Below are positions 24,593 through 34,949 of a DNA stretch of 64,000 bases, one piece after another (the stretch's first letter is position 1; every line of letters begins with the position of its first letter). Source of the DNA: Linanthus parryae (lineage: Eukaryota > Streptophyta > Magnoliopsida > Ericales > Polemoniaceae); the NCBI GenBank assembly GCA_023055425.1, contig JALGPY010000004.1, positions 58,303,718 to 58,367,717 on the forward strand, given 5' to 3'. The notes under the pieces were generated by a model. That model was given only the letters and a program-made list of their open reading frames with translations. It was not told where the DNA came from and searched no databases. The position numbers were made by a program, and so were the translations under genes.

Positions 24593-24606
24593 TGCAAGTG
24601 GGAGAC
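24593..24606 (+). other. Copy B polypurine tract
   Basis: A purine-rich stretch (GCAAGTGGGAGAC) immediately before the 3' LTR and directly after the polyprotein stop. Confidence 0.8.
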
Positions 24607-26036
24607 TGTTGGAATAGATGCCCTAGAGGCAATCTAGTTTAGTATGAATTTATTTGTGGCTAAAAATTCATTTATTATTTATTGGATTTTAATATAATGA
24701 AGTCCTTAGATTTACAATTGGGTTGTTTATCTTAAATATCCCTAGTCCAATATAATGATTAATGGGACAATCATCTATAGACTAGTATGGGGTTGGATTG
24801 ATATGGAGATATCATGATCCAACACATAGGTGTGCATTAGGGAATGTTGCACTGGATTGACCCATCTCCGATAAGGCTACATACACGTTATGTTGAGTCA
24901 CAAGCGCTTCTCGCGGTGCAATGGTATTGTCATCCTTAGACTTGAAGTCACTAGATATTCTAGTTGTGGACTATTGTGATCTTGGTAGCGTTAAACGCTA
25001 CACCGTAACTGGGTAGTTATAAAGGCGTGTACTGGATACAATAAGAAGCAAGCTTAGAGATCATAGTGGACGTAGATAGAATTTGTCCCTCCCACATAAT
25101 AGGAACAAATATCCTAGGCCACTCGAGGGATAGTGCTTATAGAATGTCTGGCCAGACTCAAATAAATCAATATGGGATATTGATGTTATTTGCACGAATA
25201 AGGCTATTCCCATGGATCGAGAAACTATGGATTGGATATACGAGTGTGACTTGTATGTCTCGTGTCCAATCCGGATATAGAGAAAAAGGGATGAGACAAT
25301 TACTTGTACAAAGGTTGTCAAGATGACTATTCTATTAGTTGGCTAGAATGGATGTTTTGCTAGAAACCGCTCCATATTAGCAAATAAGTGCTACCAACTA
25401 GATAGAACCTATGGGGTCACACGCTATATAGAGTTGAACTAGATTTGAGAATTAATTAATTGGATTAATTAATAAGAAGGATCACTTTGCAAAACCTTGC
25501 AAACTTAGTAGGGACTAATTTGCAAGGAAGGGACTAAATTGAATTCTAGTAGGACTAGAATAAGTCCTTTAGGTAGTTGGCAAGGAGTTGTTGGACTATA
25601 TAAATGACCTTACTTCCTTCCTTCCCACATAACTTATGCTCATTATTGAACATAAAAAGAGTGGGAGAGAACAAAAGAAGGAGAGAGAGCAACAAGCTAG
25701 GAGCTCGCCGCCCCTAGCTCGCCGCCCGTCCCCGTCGGCCACAAGGAGGTCGAGAGCCTTCCTTTGGGTCTCGTTTTGCGTGATTTTTCTTCCTCTTCCT
25801 CTTCCGGGATAGCACCAAGGACTTGGGAGATTCTAGGATCAACTCTAGGCGTGTATCAACCATAGAGAACGTGACACATTTCGCGTTTGAAGTCATTAAA
25901 GGAGAACCCTAAGGTGTGTTATTGATTTCTTAACCTTACCATCGTTATGTCTCTTGACTTGTGATCCTTGGAGGGTTTTGCATGGTTTTATGATTGTTTG
26001 TGTTTCCATTGCGCATCCATGATTTAAAACCCTACA
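24607..26036 (+). repeat. Copy B 3' LTR
   Basis: 1430 bp with intact TG and CA ends, followed by the CTCAA target duplication at 26037-26041. It differs from the 5' LTR by scattered substitutions and a few small indels. Confidence 0.96.
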
Positions 26037-26041
26037 CTCAA

Positions 26042-26503
26042 AAGTGTGCTAATGTTGTTTGGACTGTGCCAAATTTTGATCGGATGCTAACCTTTACTGA
26101 TGCTGCTATTAAAATTCAGCGTAATATTGGAAGTACTGCAACTGTTTTTACAAATCAGTTGGGAGAGAAGATGAGCAGATTTCAAAGAATTTATAGAGGG
26201 ATCACAAACCCCACTGCTGTGGAAGCTTTGGCTATGAGAGATGCTGTATTATAGGCTGAACAGATGAAGTTACATTCTATTGGGGTTCTATCTGATTGCA
26301 AAGTCTTAATTGACTACCTTTCTGGTAATAGTGATTCTTGCCTTCTTGATGCTCAACCTGTTATTGTGGATTGTAAGGCTCTGGATGGTAATTTGGCTTC
26401 TTGTTCTTTTTTCTTTGTTCCTAGAGATCACAACTGTGATGCTCAGGGATTGCTAAGTCAGCAATCAGTTCTTGTATTGTTGTTTCTTCTTTGGCTTGAT
26501 TAG
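26042..26503 (+). pseudogene. LINE C-terminal RNase H (RVT_3)
   Basis: Resumes the LINE frame after copy B. It includes TFTDAAIK (first catalytic Asp), AVEALAMRDAVL (catalytic Glu in the AE/EA helix), VLSDCKVLIDYL (second Asp) and FFFVPRDHNCDAQGLLSQ (final helix with Asp). One in-frame TAG (26252-26254) follows AVL. The domain order and residues match RVT_3 at the end of plant L1 polyproteins. The stop at 26501-26503 precedes a 3' UTR-like stretch. Confidence 0.92.
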
Positions 26504-26564
26504 CCTTGTATTCTCTGCCTTTTGGCTGACTAATGAAAGCTTTAGTTTTCTGGAAATTTATCTA

Positions 26565-26670
26565 GGGTAAAAGACATTTTCCACCTTCCATTTATCGGTA
26601 AAATACATTTTACCCCCCTGATATTTGGGAAAAATACTTTTTGCCCCCTGTCAGTGGATGGAGGGTGGAC
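26565..26670 (+). repeat. MULE 2 left terminal inverted repeat
   Basis: Begins GGGTAAAAGACATTTTCC and pairs with the reverse complement of about 28080-28175. It contains repeated short units of the type GTAAAATACATTTTACC. Confidence 0.85.
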
Positions 26671-27360
26671 ATATACCACCCTTTTGTTACAATCTGTTAG
26701 TGGAGGGGTGCAAACTGACTTTTTTTGACCATCTTACCCTTACAAATTGTGGACAAATAACACAATTTTTTTTGTTAATTATTCAATTCATCATGTTCTT
26801 GGTGTTCTTGAGAACCACCTCCACTACCATCAAATCCCCACCACCACCACCAACACCAACACCAACAATCTCATTTTCTTGACCCAAATACCACTTTCAT
26901 TAGTAGGCTTTGAAAAATCCTTACAAAAAATTAATAAAACACATCATCTAACAATACCTCACTACCATCTGATAAATCTGAAACTCCACTACTAACCAAA
27001 CTCCACCTAACCTTCATGACAAACCCATCCACCATTAGCAAACTCAGCAACCTTCCTCCATCACCATTAATCACCAACACCACTATTTTATCCTTATTGA
27101 TGGTGAACAAATACCATTTTTTTTTGTTTACTATAGTGATGTTCGTAATGTTCTTGAGCACCACTTCCACTACCACCAAACCTCCACCAACACCACCATA
27201 ACCACCGACGATTCCCCACCAACACCACCAAACACCAAAAACAACAATTTCAAGAACAACAACGGTCCTCGTCATGGGGTAGCGTTTACGCCATCTCCAT
27301 TTCCTAATCACAAACCCTAGGAGAGAGATAGAGAGAAATCAAATAGAGGCGGAGATTGAG

Positions 27361-27387
27361 AAGAAGAAGAAGAAGAAGAAGAAGAAG
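27361..27387 (+). repeat. (AAG)n microsatellite in MULE 2
   Basis: Nine AAG units. This is the same trinucleotide class as the long TTC tract in MULE 1, in opposite orientation. Confidence 0.85.
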
Positions 27388-28079
27388 ATAAACAACACCC
27401 ACACCCCAATTAATTCCCAGACAAACATTCGCTATCTGCATTTGAAGTCGCCATCAATATCAAGAAAACAAACCCACCCAGACCTCTTTGTCCTCAAATC
27501 TCTCATCGGCCGGAGAGAAAGCTGAAAAAACCCCTTTTCTCGTGTCTGCAACCCTAAAGTCAAGACCCATTTCCCTAATTCCCCAATCCGATTAATCCCT
27601 AATCAGGGTTTAGATACCAGGGTCGCTCTTGATTTGTCCCTAAATTGCATTTCTGAGCTCAAATTCGAGTATTTTCAGGGGTTAATTTTGTCTTCTCACC
27701 GTAGATAGACTGGCCGCCTTTGCCGGTGCCGTTCATCTGGTGAAATCGCCTCCCTTGATCGACTGAATTTTGGGTAGAGGAGGTAGAGAGAAGGGTGCAG
27801 GTGAAGGACAAAGGAGAGGGGCGGAGAGTGGTTAGTGGTGGTGGAGGAATTGTGTCCGCAGAGAAAGAGGAAGAGATGAGTGAGAGAGTGAGATTTGGTC
27901 GAGAAGAGCAGAGGGAGAGGGGAGCAGACGATCGGGAGAGGAGAGGAGGAAGAGAGAGAAGAAGATATAAGTTTTTTAGGGTTGGGGAGAGAGGAGGAAA
28001 GACATTTATAGTGGGGTAATTTTTTAATTGTTAGGAGTATTTCTGTCTTTTCACGCCTCCGTTAGTCATCTGTTAGTTT

Positions 28080-28175
28080 TTAACTGCAACAGGGGTGCAA
28101 AATGTATTTTCACCATAAATCATGGGGCAAAATGTATTTTACCCATAAATGGAGGGTAGAAAATGTCTTTTACCC
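28080..28175 (-). repeat. MULE 2 right terminal inverted repeat
   Basis: Ends AAATGTCTTTTACCC, the inverse of the left terminus. Tandem GGGGCAAAATGTATTTT-like subunits precede it. Confidence 0.85.
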
Positions 28176-28269
28176 ATTTATCTAAGGTTTATCTAGTAAG
28201 TTTAAACAAATACATACTCTTGAAACATCAGTTAGGGATGTGGCTAAATAGTGAAGATATTAGGCCGTC

Positions 28270-28640
28270 AATGAAAAAGAAGTACTAATTTCTATTGTAA
28301 ATGTATTACAAGAGAAAGTTGCAAATTTTTTAGAAGTTTTCTCTGGGGTGATATTCATACTAAGAAAGAAGTCCGCCAGGTTCATTGGGATACGAGATAG
28401 AGGACGTGGATTAGGGGTGATGGCAGCCAGATGTTTCAATTTAGAATTTCTTGCCAAGCTTGGTTGGAGTATGATCTTTGAAAACAAGTCTTCGGTTGAA
28501 GTTCTTCAGAAGGTATACCTATTCAGATCCATATTGCATGTGGGAACTTGACTCTTCAAGAACACCATTTGGAGTGTTGGTTATGGGAAGCCTATGACAG
28601 TCTAGAGGCTTTGTAATATGTGGATAATTTTTCAGTTGAT
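28270..28640 (+). pseudogene. Degraded LINE reverse-transcriptase C-terminal fragment
   Basis: Across two frames it reads FLWGDIHTKKEVRQVHWDT, then GLGVMAARCFNLEFLAKLGWSMI, then IWSVGYGKP. This is the order seen after the reverse transcriptase in plant L1 elements (W.G, HW, G.LG...N.AFLAKLGW, W.VG.GK). It is a second, older LINE copy, broken by stops and a frameshift. It may continue until the TRIM-related sequence at about 28620-28640. Confidence 0.75.
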
Positions 28641-29531
28641 TTAAGTTCCCTAGCAACCAATGAAATTCTCTCATCAATCCAATCAATCAGTTGAATATAT
28701 TCCTAAATATTGCGGTATTGGAATATACTCACTATGTGCCAAAACAAGCGAGTCTTTGTGTCTCGGTAAACGCGGAGACATTTTGTGTCTCAATAAACAC
28801 ACCCTTAATGCACCATGACACAATGCATCTCCCCAACGTCGTTACAATAACACTTAACAAAAAACGTTCCCATCAATCAAGTCATGCCAATTGCACCGCC
28901 CATATACCGTAACAAGACGCTAAACAAGACACGCATAATACGTGCCAACAACCAATGCGTGCACAATAACACGGTGCGAGTCAATACATGCTGAATAACA
29001 TGTAACCAACCAATCTGCGCCCAATAACGTGCTACCAACCAAATCGCGCTAACAACCAAATCGCGCTAACAAAAGGCGTCAATTGCTCCATGCCACGATC
29101 CAAATCCGCCGGTTGATTTGAGTCGTCTTCACCATGACTTGAATCCTCCCGGCGGCTTGAACAAGATTGCTCCATGCTGATGCTCCAAATCTTGCGATTT
29201 CTTGCTACGGAAGAGACCAATTGAGATTCACAGGCCCAATACTCCATGCTGGAAGCCCGAATACTCCGGAACGCCAATCGCACGTGAACCTCAAAATTCG
29301 CGCTAGAATGCCCGCTCGATGCTCCATGAAAAAGAACCCGATAGCTCCCACAATATGGAACCCAATAGCTCCCACAAAAAACAACTCAATAGTTCCCAAA
29401 ATATAGAATCAATAGTTCCCACAATAAGGAAATTGGTGGGCCTATCAATAAAATTCTCATCAAAAAATAAATATTCATCCCAAACGAATTCGCCATCACT
29501 CCTCACCAAAAAACTCTAGCCCAACAACCTG

Positions 29532-29543
29532 GCTCTGATACAA
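29532..29543 (-). other. Decayed primer-binding site of the second TRIM
   Basis: Reads TTGTATCAGAGC on the minus strand, one mismatch from the initiator-methionine tRNA complement, 2 bp inside the LTR. Confidence 0.75.
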
Positions 29544-29545
29544 CT

Positions 29546-29950
29546 TGTTAGAAAATGTCAACAGAAGCACCAAGAGGGGCGAAGAGATGATTAACACGAT
29601 GAAGAAACAACACGAGAATTAACGTGGTTCACTAGTGAGGCTAGCTACCTCCACGGACAAAACTATCCAATTTTATTAATGAGAAGACAATACAATCAAC
29701 CACACTCAATATGTCTCGACCCAAGGTCATTATATATTCCTAAGATACTAGCTTGTGCCGGAAAAAATGAAGAAGATACCAAAAATGAACAAGGAAACAA
29801 AGTCAGCTGCTCCAAACCCAAACTGTTCGCACGAAACAGAAACATCAAACCCAAAAAAATAGCTTCCTTCTTCGCTTCCTCGCTTTGCCAATTTCTTCTT
29901 CGCTTCATCCAACTTCTAGCTAGGGGCTTGAATCACCAAAACATCAAACA
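29546..29950 (-). repeat. LTR of the second TRIM
   Basis: 405 bp with TG and CA ends. Similarity to the 423-bp LTR of the first TRIM is clear near ACGTGGTTCACTAG, TAGCTAC and CCACGG and at the inner end, but is low overall. Confidence 0.75.
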
Positions 29951-30700
29951 AATATCTTATTTCCCAATCATATTAAAGGTATAGGAGTACTGTTGTTCCC
30001 TTCTCCATCCCTACCAATGATGAACCCTTTTGGGTTGATACCAGCCATGGTGTTTCAAAGTATCTATTGCATATTATGATTTTTAACAGAGATAATAATC
30101 CAACTATGACATAAGTACTAATATAGACATTGAATAAAATTCTTAACCTTGAAATATTAAGGGTACTCTTGGGCAGAAAAGAAGGTAAATGCAACTTTGA
30201 TATTATCAATGAAACCTGTACAAACTTAAGAAGATTAAGGTATGATGAGGAAAAACGAATTCACAAGACGTTAAGACTGGATGAAGCAATTCATAAAAAC
30301 ATGATGTCACATACAAATTATCTGAAGTCTCGAAAGCCCTAAATTGGTGCAACTTCAACTAATCAACTCCATGATAGTTCTAGGTAATCTTGATGCATCC
30401 CTTTTGTCATTCCTTAGGAATACTTTAACTTAATTGCTTGACTTAACTTAACCATTAGCTATTCTAAAATGAAAGAATGCGGAACAAAACAAACTTGTGA
30501 AATTCTTTTTCCATTACATGTTGGCAATTATGGGAATATCAACAAGAACAAGAGAGATATAAAAGAGTGATAACCATTGATGAGTTTTTTAATAGTGGTG
30601 CGAGGACTTCTGTCCCATGACAATGCTGAAAATTGCCAGGCACATCGTTCAGTAACATAAATCATACATACATGTAGCCTCTGGTTTTAACTGTCCAAGG
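29951..30700. other. No recognised gene
   Basis: About 750 bp of AT-rich sequence. A 70-codon frame at 30130-30342 has ordinary composition but no recognisable motif and no support from context. Confidence 0.4.
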
Positions 30701-30739
30701 GGCCAAGCCCGCAACAATACATCGAGAAATAGAGAATTG

Positions 30740-31660
30740 CGTAGTTACTAGGATGCTACGAAAAAAATTTCTATTGATCTAACGTCAACAGTTTGGCATG
30801 TGAACCTCGATGGCCTCCTGTGTACAGGAGGATCATTTGAGGAAGATTCAGGTGTACACCAAGAAAAGAGAGTGGAAACACAAGGAAGTGTAAGGTAGTG
30901 AGTAGGGAGAGAGTAAGACAATGGCAACTGTGTGAGAGAGAGACAATATATGGGCAGAGATTCCACGTTGTTCAGAAGATCAGATCGTCGCAATGAAGGG
31001 TTAACGATCCTATATATAGTGGACTCTTGTAGTGGGTTAATGCGCCCATTAATGGCGGCTTAATTACCTCAACCGTAACGGCACGTTTGACGACCGTTAT
31101 GCACTTCGTCCGCGTATACCGGAACTGTTATGAGGTTGACCGGGTTTATGGGACACCTGCCATAAATCTCTCAAAGTAGTTACCAAGGGTCGCGCGCGGG
31201 CTTGGTTGTTACTCGCGTGCGACAGATCTTACTCTAGCCTCCAAACCACTAAGTCCCTACAGCTCCCGTGTTGGTACACGAGGGCCCTGTCTCGCAGCCC
31301 CCACGTGGATCAACATAGGTAGTGATTCTGTGTGTATGGAGCACAACTAGGTGTGCTGGATGACTGCCACGTGGCTGTGATCTGTCTGTCTGCAAAGCAC
31401 CATCTACATTAGCCCCCTTTTTGCGCGTGGAGACACTGATCGTATAGACTTCAATGAGCAAAAAACCAGCGCGCGCGTTGTTGCTACGCACCAATTCAAA
31501 TGTCCAACAAATCAGTCCTCGTGCGTGTCATTATGACATAGAATCCCTAGAGTCGTGCCTTCTTTTCCTCTAGGGTTTTAGTCGTGACATCAGAATAGGC
31601 ATGTGATTGCGCGATTCAGTGGTGACTGTTGCGATTCGACCACTGAAAGTACGCGACTCT
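30740..31660. other. Unassigned region with promoter-like and GC-rich segments
   Basis: It contains TATATATA at 31011-31018 followed on the minus strand by pyrimidine-rich CTCTCTCT sequence, a 7-bp-stem palindrome at 30815-30832 (CCTCCTG...CAGGAGG) and CACGTGG elements near 31303 and 31367. It looks like an LTR or promoter read to the left, but no repeat partner or primer-binding site was found in the window. Confidence 0.3.
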
Positions 31661-31821
31661 TCAGTTGGTTTGAATAAATACTCATCGTCTTCCATTGTTG
31701 CAAACTTACTGCTTCTCTCTAGAGTGAATGTTTTCTGAGAATCTCCGAGAGCAAATCCAGATAATCAATCACCAGTTCTTCTTGGCGAACCGACTCCTTC
31801 AAATCTCTTCAAAAACACAAG

Positions 31822-32173
31822 GTTAGCTTACTCAATTTTGGATTAATTCTTCTCGTATGAGTATCGTTCTCTTGAAATGTTTTGAATCTGAAACCCATAA
31901 ACACTTGAAACCCACCATTGTTGGTAACTGTGGAAGAGGTTCAAAAATCCCTAAAAGCTTGAAATTTTGAAACGATAGCTTTCTTGAATTCTGAACCTAG
32001 AACTGGTAATTCCCAAAATTGAAATTCATATCAGTCAACTTGAAACCGAGAAACTTCGCATTCTTGAAACTGAACCAGACAATTCTTCAAAAACTCGTAA
32101 GACTTGTCTTGAATTTCTGCTTATAAACTGAAAGTGAATATATTTATCCCCCCTTTTTCTTGCTTTGTTGTAG
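31822..32173 (+). other. Predicted 5' UTR intron of the mobile-domain gene
   Basis: A donor AAG|GTTAGC at 31819-31827 and a T-rich acceptor ending TTGTTGTAG at 32173 bracket 352 bp. The preceding stretch (about 31690-31821) looks like a 5' UTR and the ATG lies 3 bp after the acceptor. This is predicted only from splice-site form and AT content. Confidence 0.4.
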
Positions 32174-32175
32174 AA

Positions 32176-33144
32176 ATGGCCAGGAAAAAGGTAACCAAAT
32201 CTGTGAAGGAGGCTGAGGAAATCCTAATCTTCCCATAACTTTGTGGAAGAAAGCTCCTTATTTGGGTGATGAAGACTATTACCATGCCAGAATCAAATTT
32301 AAGAATTTGCCAGACCCTACTACTGAAGATCTATTGTTGCTAAACCCTCCACCTAGCCAGGCAGAATTGGACTTGATTGACGCCAAGGACGTGGTGAGAT
32401 TGGGTCTTGAAAATGGGTTCTACCCATACACTGATATATCAACCCAGGCCTTCGTGAACAAGTTGGACTTAATGGATGAATGGATCGATCATGTACTGAC
32501 CTATCATGTTGTTAGACTCGATCAAGCTGGGGTTTACTACGTCGTTAGGGCTGCGAAAGGTGCTGCTGTGAAGCTCGACCATAATATGCTTCTGAATCTC
32601 TTTTCCCGATACTCGCCTGTAACCTACACTTTCCATTTTGCTAGGTTTGAGGCAGCCCCTACCTTGGAGGATGTGCATATGCTGTATGGTCTTCCTCCCA
32701 TGGGAGAGGTAGATCCCTTGGACGCACTAGAAACTGATGAAGAGCTCGCTCTATATGCGCAAATTTTGGAGTGCATAGCAGAAGTAAAGAAAATTTCCAC
32801 CTGTTGGACATCTGCAGAAGCTCTTCCAAAATTCCAATTAGTTGACACTTCTGCGAAAAACACTTGGGGCAAGTGGGTGCAGTACTTCTTCCATGACTAT
32901 GCGAATAGCAATCTCACTAAAGAAATACTTAAGAAGGATCCCGAAGAGAAGAACTATGTCGAGGGGAAAGGGTACAGCTGGAATTATGCGGCTTTCTCTG
33001 CATTTGGCTCCCGCGATACTTGATCGATGGTCATCCTCATCACGGGGAGTCAAGCTATCCTTAGGACAGAATGTCGCGCTCGGGCCTCTTGTTTTGGGAA
33101 CCCTCTATCATCGACAGGACCAGCTTGTAGTTGCATTTGATTAG
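32176..33144 (+). pseudogene. Plant mobile domain (PMD-like) gene, frameshifted
   Basis: The start ATG at 32176 gives a lysine-rich N-terminus (MARKKVTKSVKEAEE). A frameshift near 32220 leads into the main 260-codon block, which has no ATG of its own. The block contains SRYSPVTYTFHFARFEAAPT followed by LEDVHMLYGLPPMGE, the core of the plant mobile domain (THTFHLP.GE.T.TLEDV..L.GLP). A 1-nt loss near 33004 breaks the expected FWLPRYL segment. A further shift leads to VKLSLGQNVALGPLVLGTLY, matching the end of the domain, and then TAG at 33142-33144. PMD proteins occur both as host genes (MAIN/MAIL type) and inside plant transposons. No LTR or TIR could be tied to it. Confidence 0.72.
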
Positions 33145-34197
33145 TCACGCGGGCGTCTTGATGTGCTGACTTTGTCAACACCTCCCTATAGCAGGATCAA
33201 ATTTCCAAGTGAAAAGATGTACCCGCAAAACAACGAGTCTTGAATCGGTAGGGTAGATCGTCTTACTGATTTCTTTAGTGTGCATGTAATGATACAATTG
33301 GTTTCAGCTTAGTAAAATCGCCAAAGCCAATGGTGCAGGATCGAATACAGCCATCATCTGCTTCGAAGGACAAAGAACATAGAGTTTTAGGTCAATGATG
33401 TTCTCTAATATCCTTCTTCTGATCAAGAAATTGTCGTGCTTCAAAGCAAATAGTAGTTCCGAGATGATGGGGCGATGGACTACAATGGCTTATTTTACTC
33501 GGTTTTGAGAGGTTTGAATCTTTCTTATCCAATCAATCGCATAGGTTGGTGATATTAGTTTGTGCAGTGGTATGTTTGGAGTCTGAACAGACATGTGAGA
33601 CACAGGGGAAAAAATGTAATCATTAGTTCATTTTAAGGCCATGAAATAACTTGAATCTAAAGTGAAGGGTATTTTGGTCAGTTCAAAAGTATTAGGAGCA
33701 AGTGTTGGTTAGGAACAAATGAAGATTATGAACACTACAAAATTTTTAGTAGTAGATAGATAGATAGATAGAGATTACCAATTCGTGACTATGTGTCATG
33801 AAATTAAGCTTTGCAAATCATGATTGGTTCATACATGTATCCTATCATGTATGCGACATAGAATAAGATCATGAGACATGTCTTCCTAATGTTGATTCTT
33901 AAATTAAACGTAAAGTGAGAACCTATTTTTAAATTAAATAAAGAAGAAGATGATTGAGTTGGAAAATGGACTTTTTGTATTACCGAAAAGTACACTTTGA
34001 TGCAGTAATTTTTATATATACTATACTCACATATGAAAAGATAATCAGGGTGTCATAAATTTAAATCTCGCATATTAGTTGTAGTCTTTCTTTTATATGA
34101 TTTTTTCATTTTTCTCTTTGAAATGGAAAAGACACATTTCCTCATGTTTGAATAAAAATATTATATAGGAAAATTCAAAATTAGGTCAATGTTATCA
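33145..34197. other. No recognised gene
   Basis: About 1 kb of AT-rich sequence. A short (GATA)n run lies at 33754-33772. No frame with family features is visible. Confidence 0.4.
33754..33772 (+). repeat. (GATA)n microsatellite
   Basis: Four to five GATA units. Confidence 0.8.
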
Positions 34198-34205
34198 TAT
34201 TCAAT

Positions 34206-34798
34206 TAGGGCTGCAAGTTAAACTGCCTATACCGCAAATCGGACCGAATCGTGCTAATGGGTTCGATTTAAGTTTGTAAAATTCCAAATCGAAATTAAAA
34301 GATTCGGTTTAGGTTCTTAAATTTCCAAACCGAAATTGAATGGTTCAGCTTAGGTTTCAGTGTTTTACAAACCGGCTAAACCGTTTAAATTTGTATTAAT
34401 AAATGATAATTATATGTAATTGTATATACATGGTTCTCTATTCATGACACTATATGTTCTCTTTAACTTGATGAGTTCAAACTACCCAATCTAAATTTCA
34501 GGTGTTTTTACGTTCTGCTTACATTTCTGTTGGGTTCTATTCATTTCGTTGGATTGACTTTCCTCGTGCTGCTTTCAGGTAAATTTGTTAGTTTTTGAAG
34601 TTTTTAGGACTAAGTTTCAATTATAGATAATGTTGTTAGGTTAACCGCGGTTCAAACCGGAACCATACCGTATATAGGCAAACCGAACAGAACCAAACCT
34701 CTTATATATGGTTCGGGTTAGGTTCTTTTTTTTCAAACCGAGAATTGAGGTTCGGTTTGGATTTTGGAGCAAACCGAATAGAACCGTTTACACCCCTA
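34206..34798. mobile_element. Non-autonomous hAT element
   Basis: 593 bp with imperfect terminal inverted repeats TAGGGCTGCAA and TAGGGGTGTAA (inverse of the right end). It is flanked by a perfect 8-bp duplication, TATTCAAT, at 34198-34205 and 34799-34806. Both ends carry many AACCG/CGGTT subterminal motifs, typical of hAT transposase binding regions. There is no coding capacity. Confidence 0.88.
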
Positions 34799-34949
34799 TA
34801 TTCAATGAATTTAGAAGTCAAAAATAGGATTAAAGCATTAAATGTCACTAAAATCCTAGTTGGTAAAGATTTTTTGGTACATATATGACATGTAAATGCC
34901 ACATGAAAGAAATACATGAAAAATGGCATATAATATGTAAGTTCAGTTT

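Larger units (their letters stand above)
17527..26036 (+). mobile_element. Ty1/copia retrotransposon, copy B (multiply broken)
   Basis: An 8510-bp element, same family as copy A but on the plus strand. Its LTRs are 17527-18959 and 24607-26036, and the target duplication CTCAA is perfect (17522-17526 and 26037-26041). The primer-binding site and polypurine tract are present. The two LTRs differ at about 35 positions by eye, so this copy is older than A. The polyprotein carries a frameshift and several stops. Confidence 0.97.
5739..26556 (+). mobile_element. L1-type LINE, 5'-truncated, split by two copia elements
   Basis: Three blocks, 5739-6521, 15028-17526 and 26042-26503, read in order as one plant L1-type polyprotein: the end of the endonuclease, reverse transcriptase, zf-RVT zinc finger, then RNase H. 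Removing the intervening copia elements with one copy of each target duplication rejoins the codons without a gap: NY to IKGVTNSSG at the first junction, LQSAQ to KCANVVW at the second. The N-terminal part of the endonuclease is missing, as is usual for 5'-truncated LINEs. The 3' end is near 26556 but no poly(A) tail is clear. Several in-frame stops show it is dead. Confidence 0.92.
26565..28175. mobile_element. Non-autonomous Mutator-like element 2
   Basis: Termini GGGTAAAAGACATTTT and its inverse are flanked by a perfect 9-bp duplication, ATTTATCTA, at 26556-26564 and 28176-28184. Length is 1611 bp. The terminal repeats are related to those of MULE 1 and contain internal variants of the same motif. 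No transposase is present. The interior holds CCA-rich sequence, a short GAA tract and a purine-rich 3' part; no captured gene could be named. It lies in or just past the 3' end of the LINE. Confidence 0.9.
28637..29950 (-). mobile_element. TRIM-related element lacking one LTR
   Basis: The core (about 28637-29545) is a diverged relative of the TRIM core at 728-1628, sharing TTCTCATCAATCCAAT-like sequence at one end and the GGCTCTGATAC primer-binding site at the other. One LTR (29546-29950) is recognisable by its TG start, the ACGTGGTTCACTAGT block and a CA end. The expected left LTR is missing or reduced to a few bases. Orientation is minus. A 5-bp AATAT occurs at 28615-28619 and 29951-29955 and could be the target duplication. 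Confidence 0.75.

Noticed and set aside
27795..28019. 74-codon charged ORF in MULE 2
   Set aside because: Low-complexity Glu/Arg/Gly composition from purine-rich DNA, with no motif.
30130..30342. 70-codon ORF between the TRIM relative and the mobile-domain gene
   Set aside because: Ordinary composition but no family feature, promoter or splice context.
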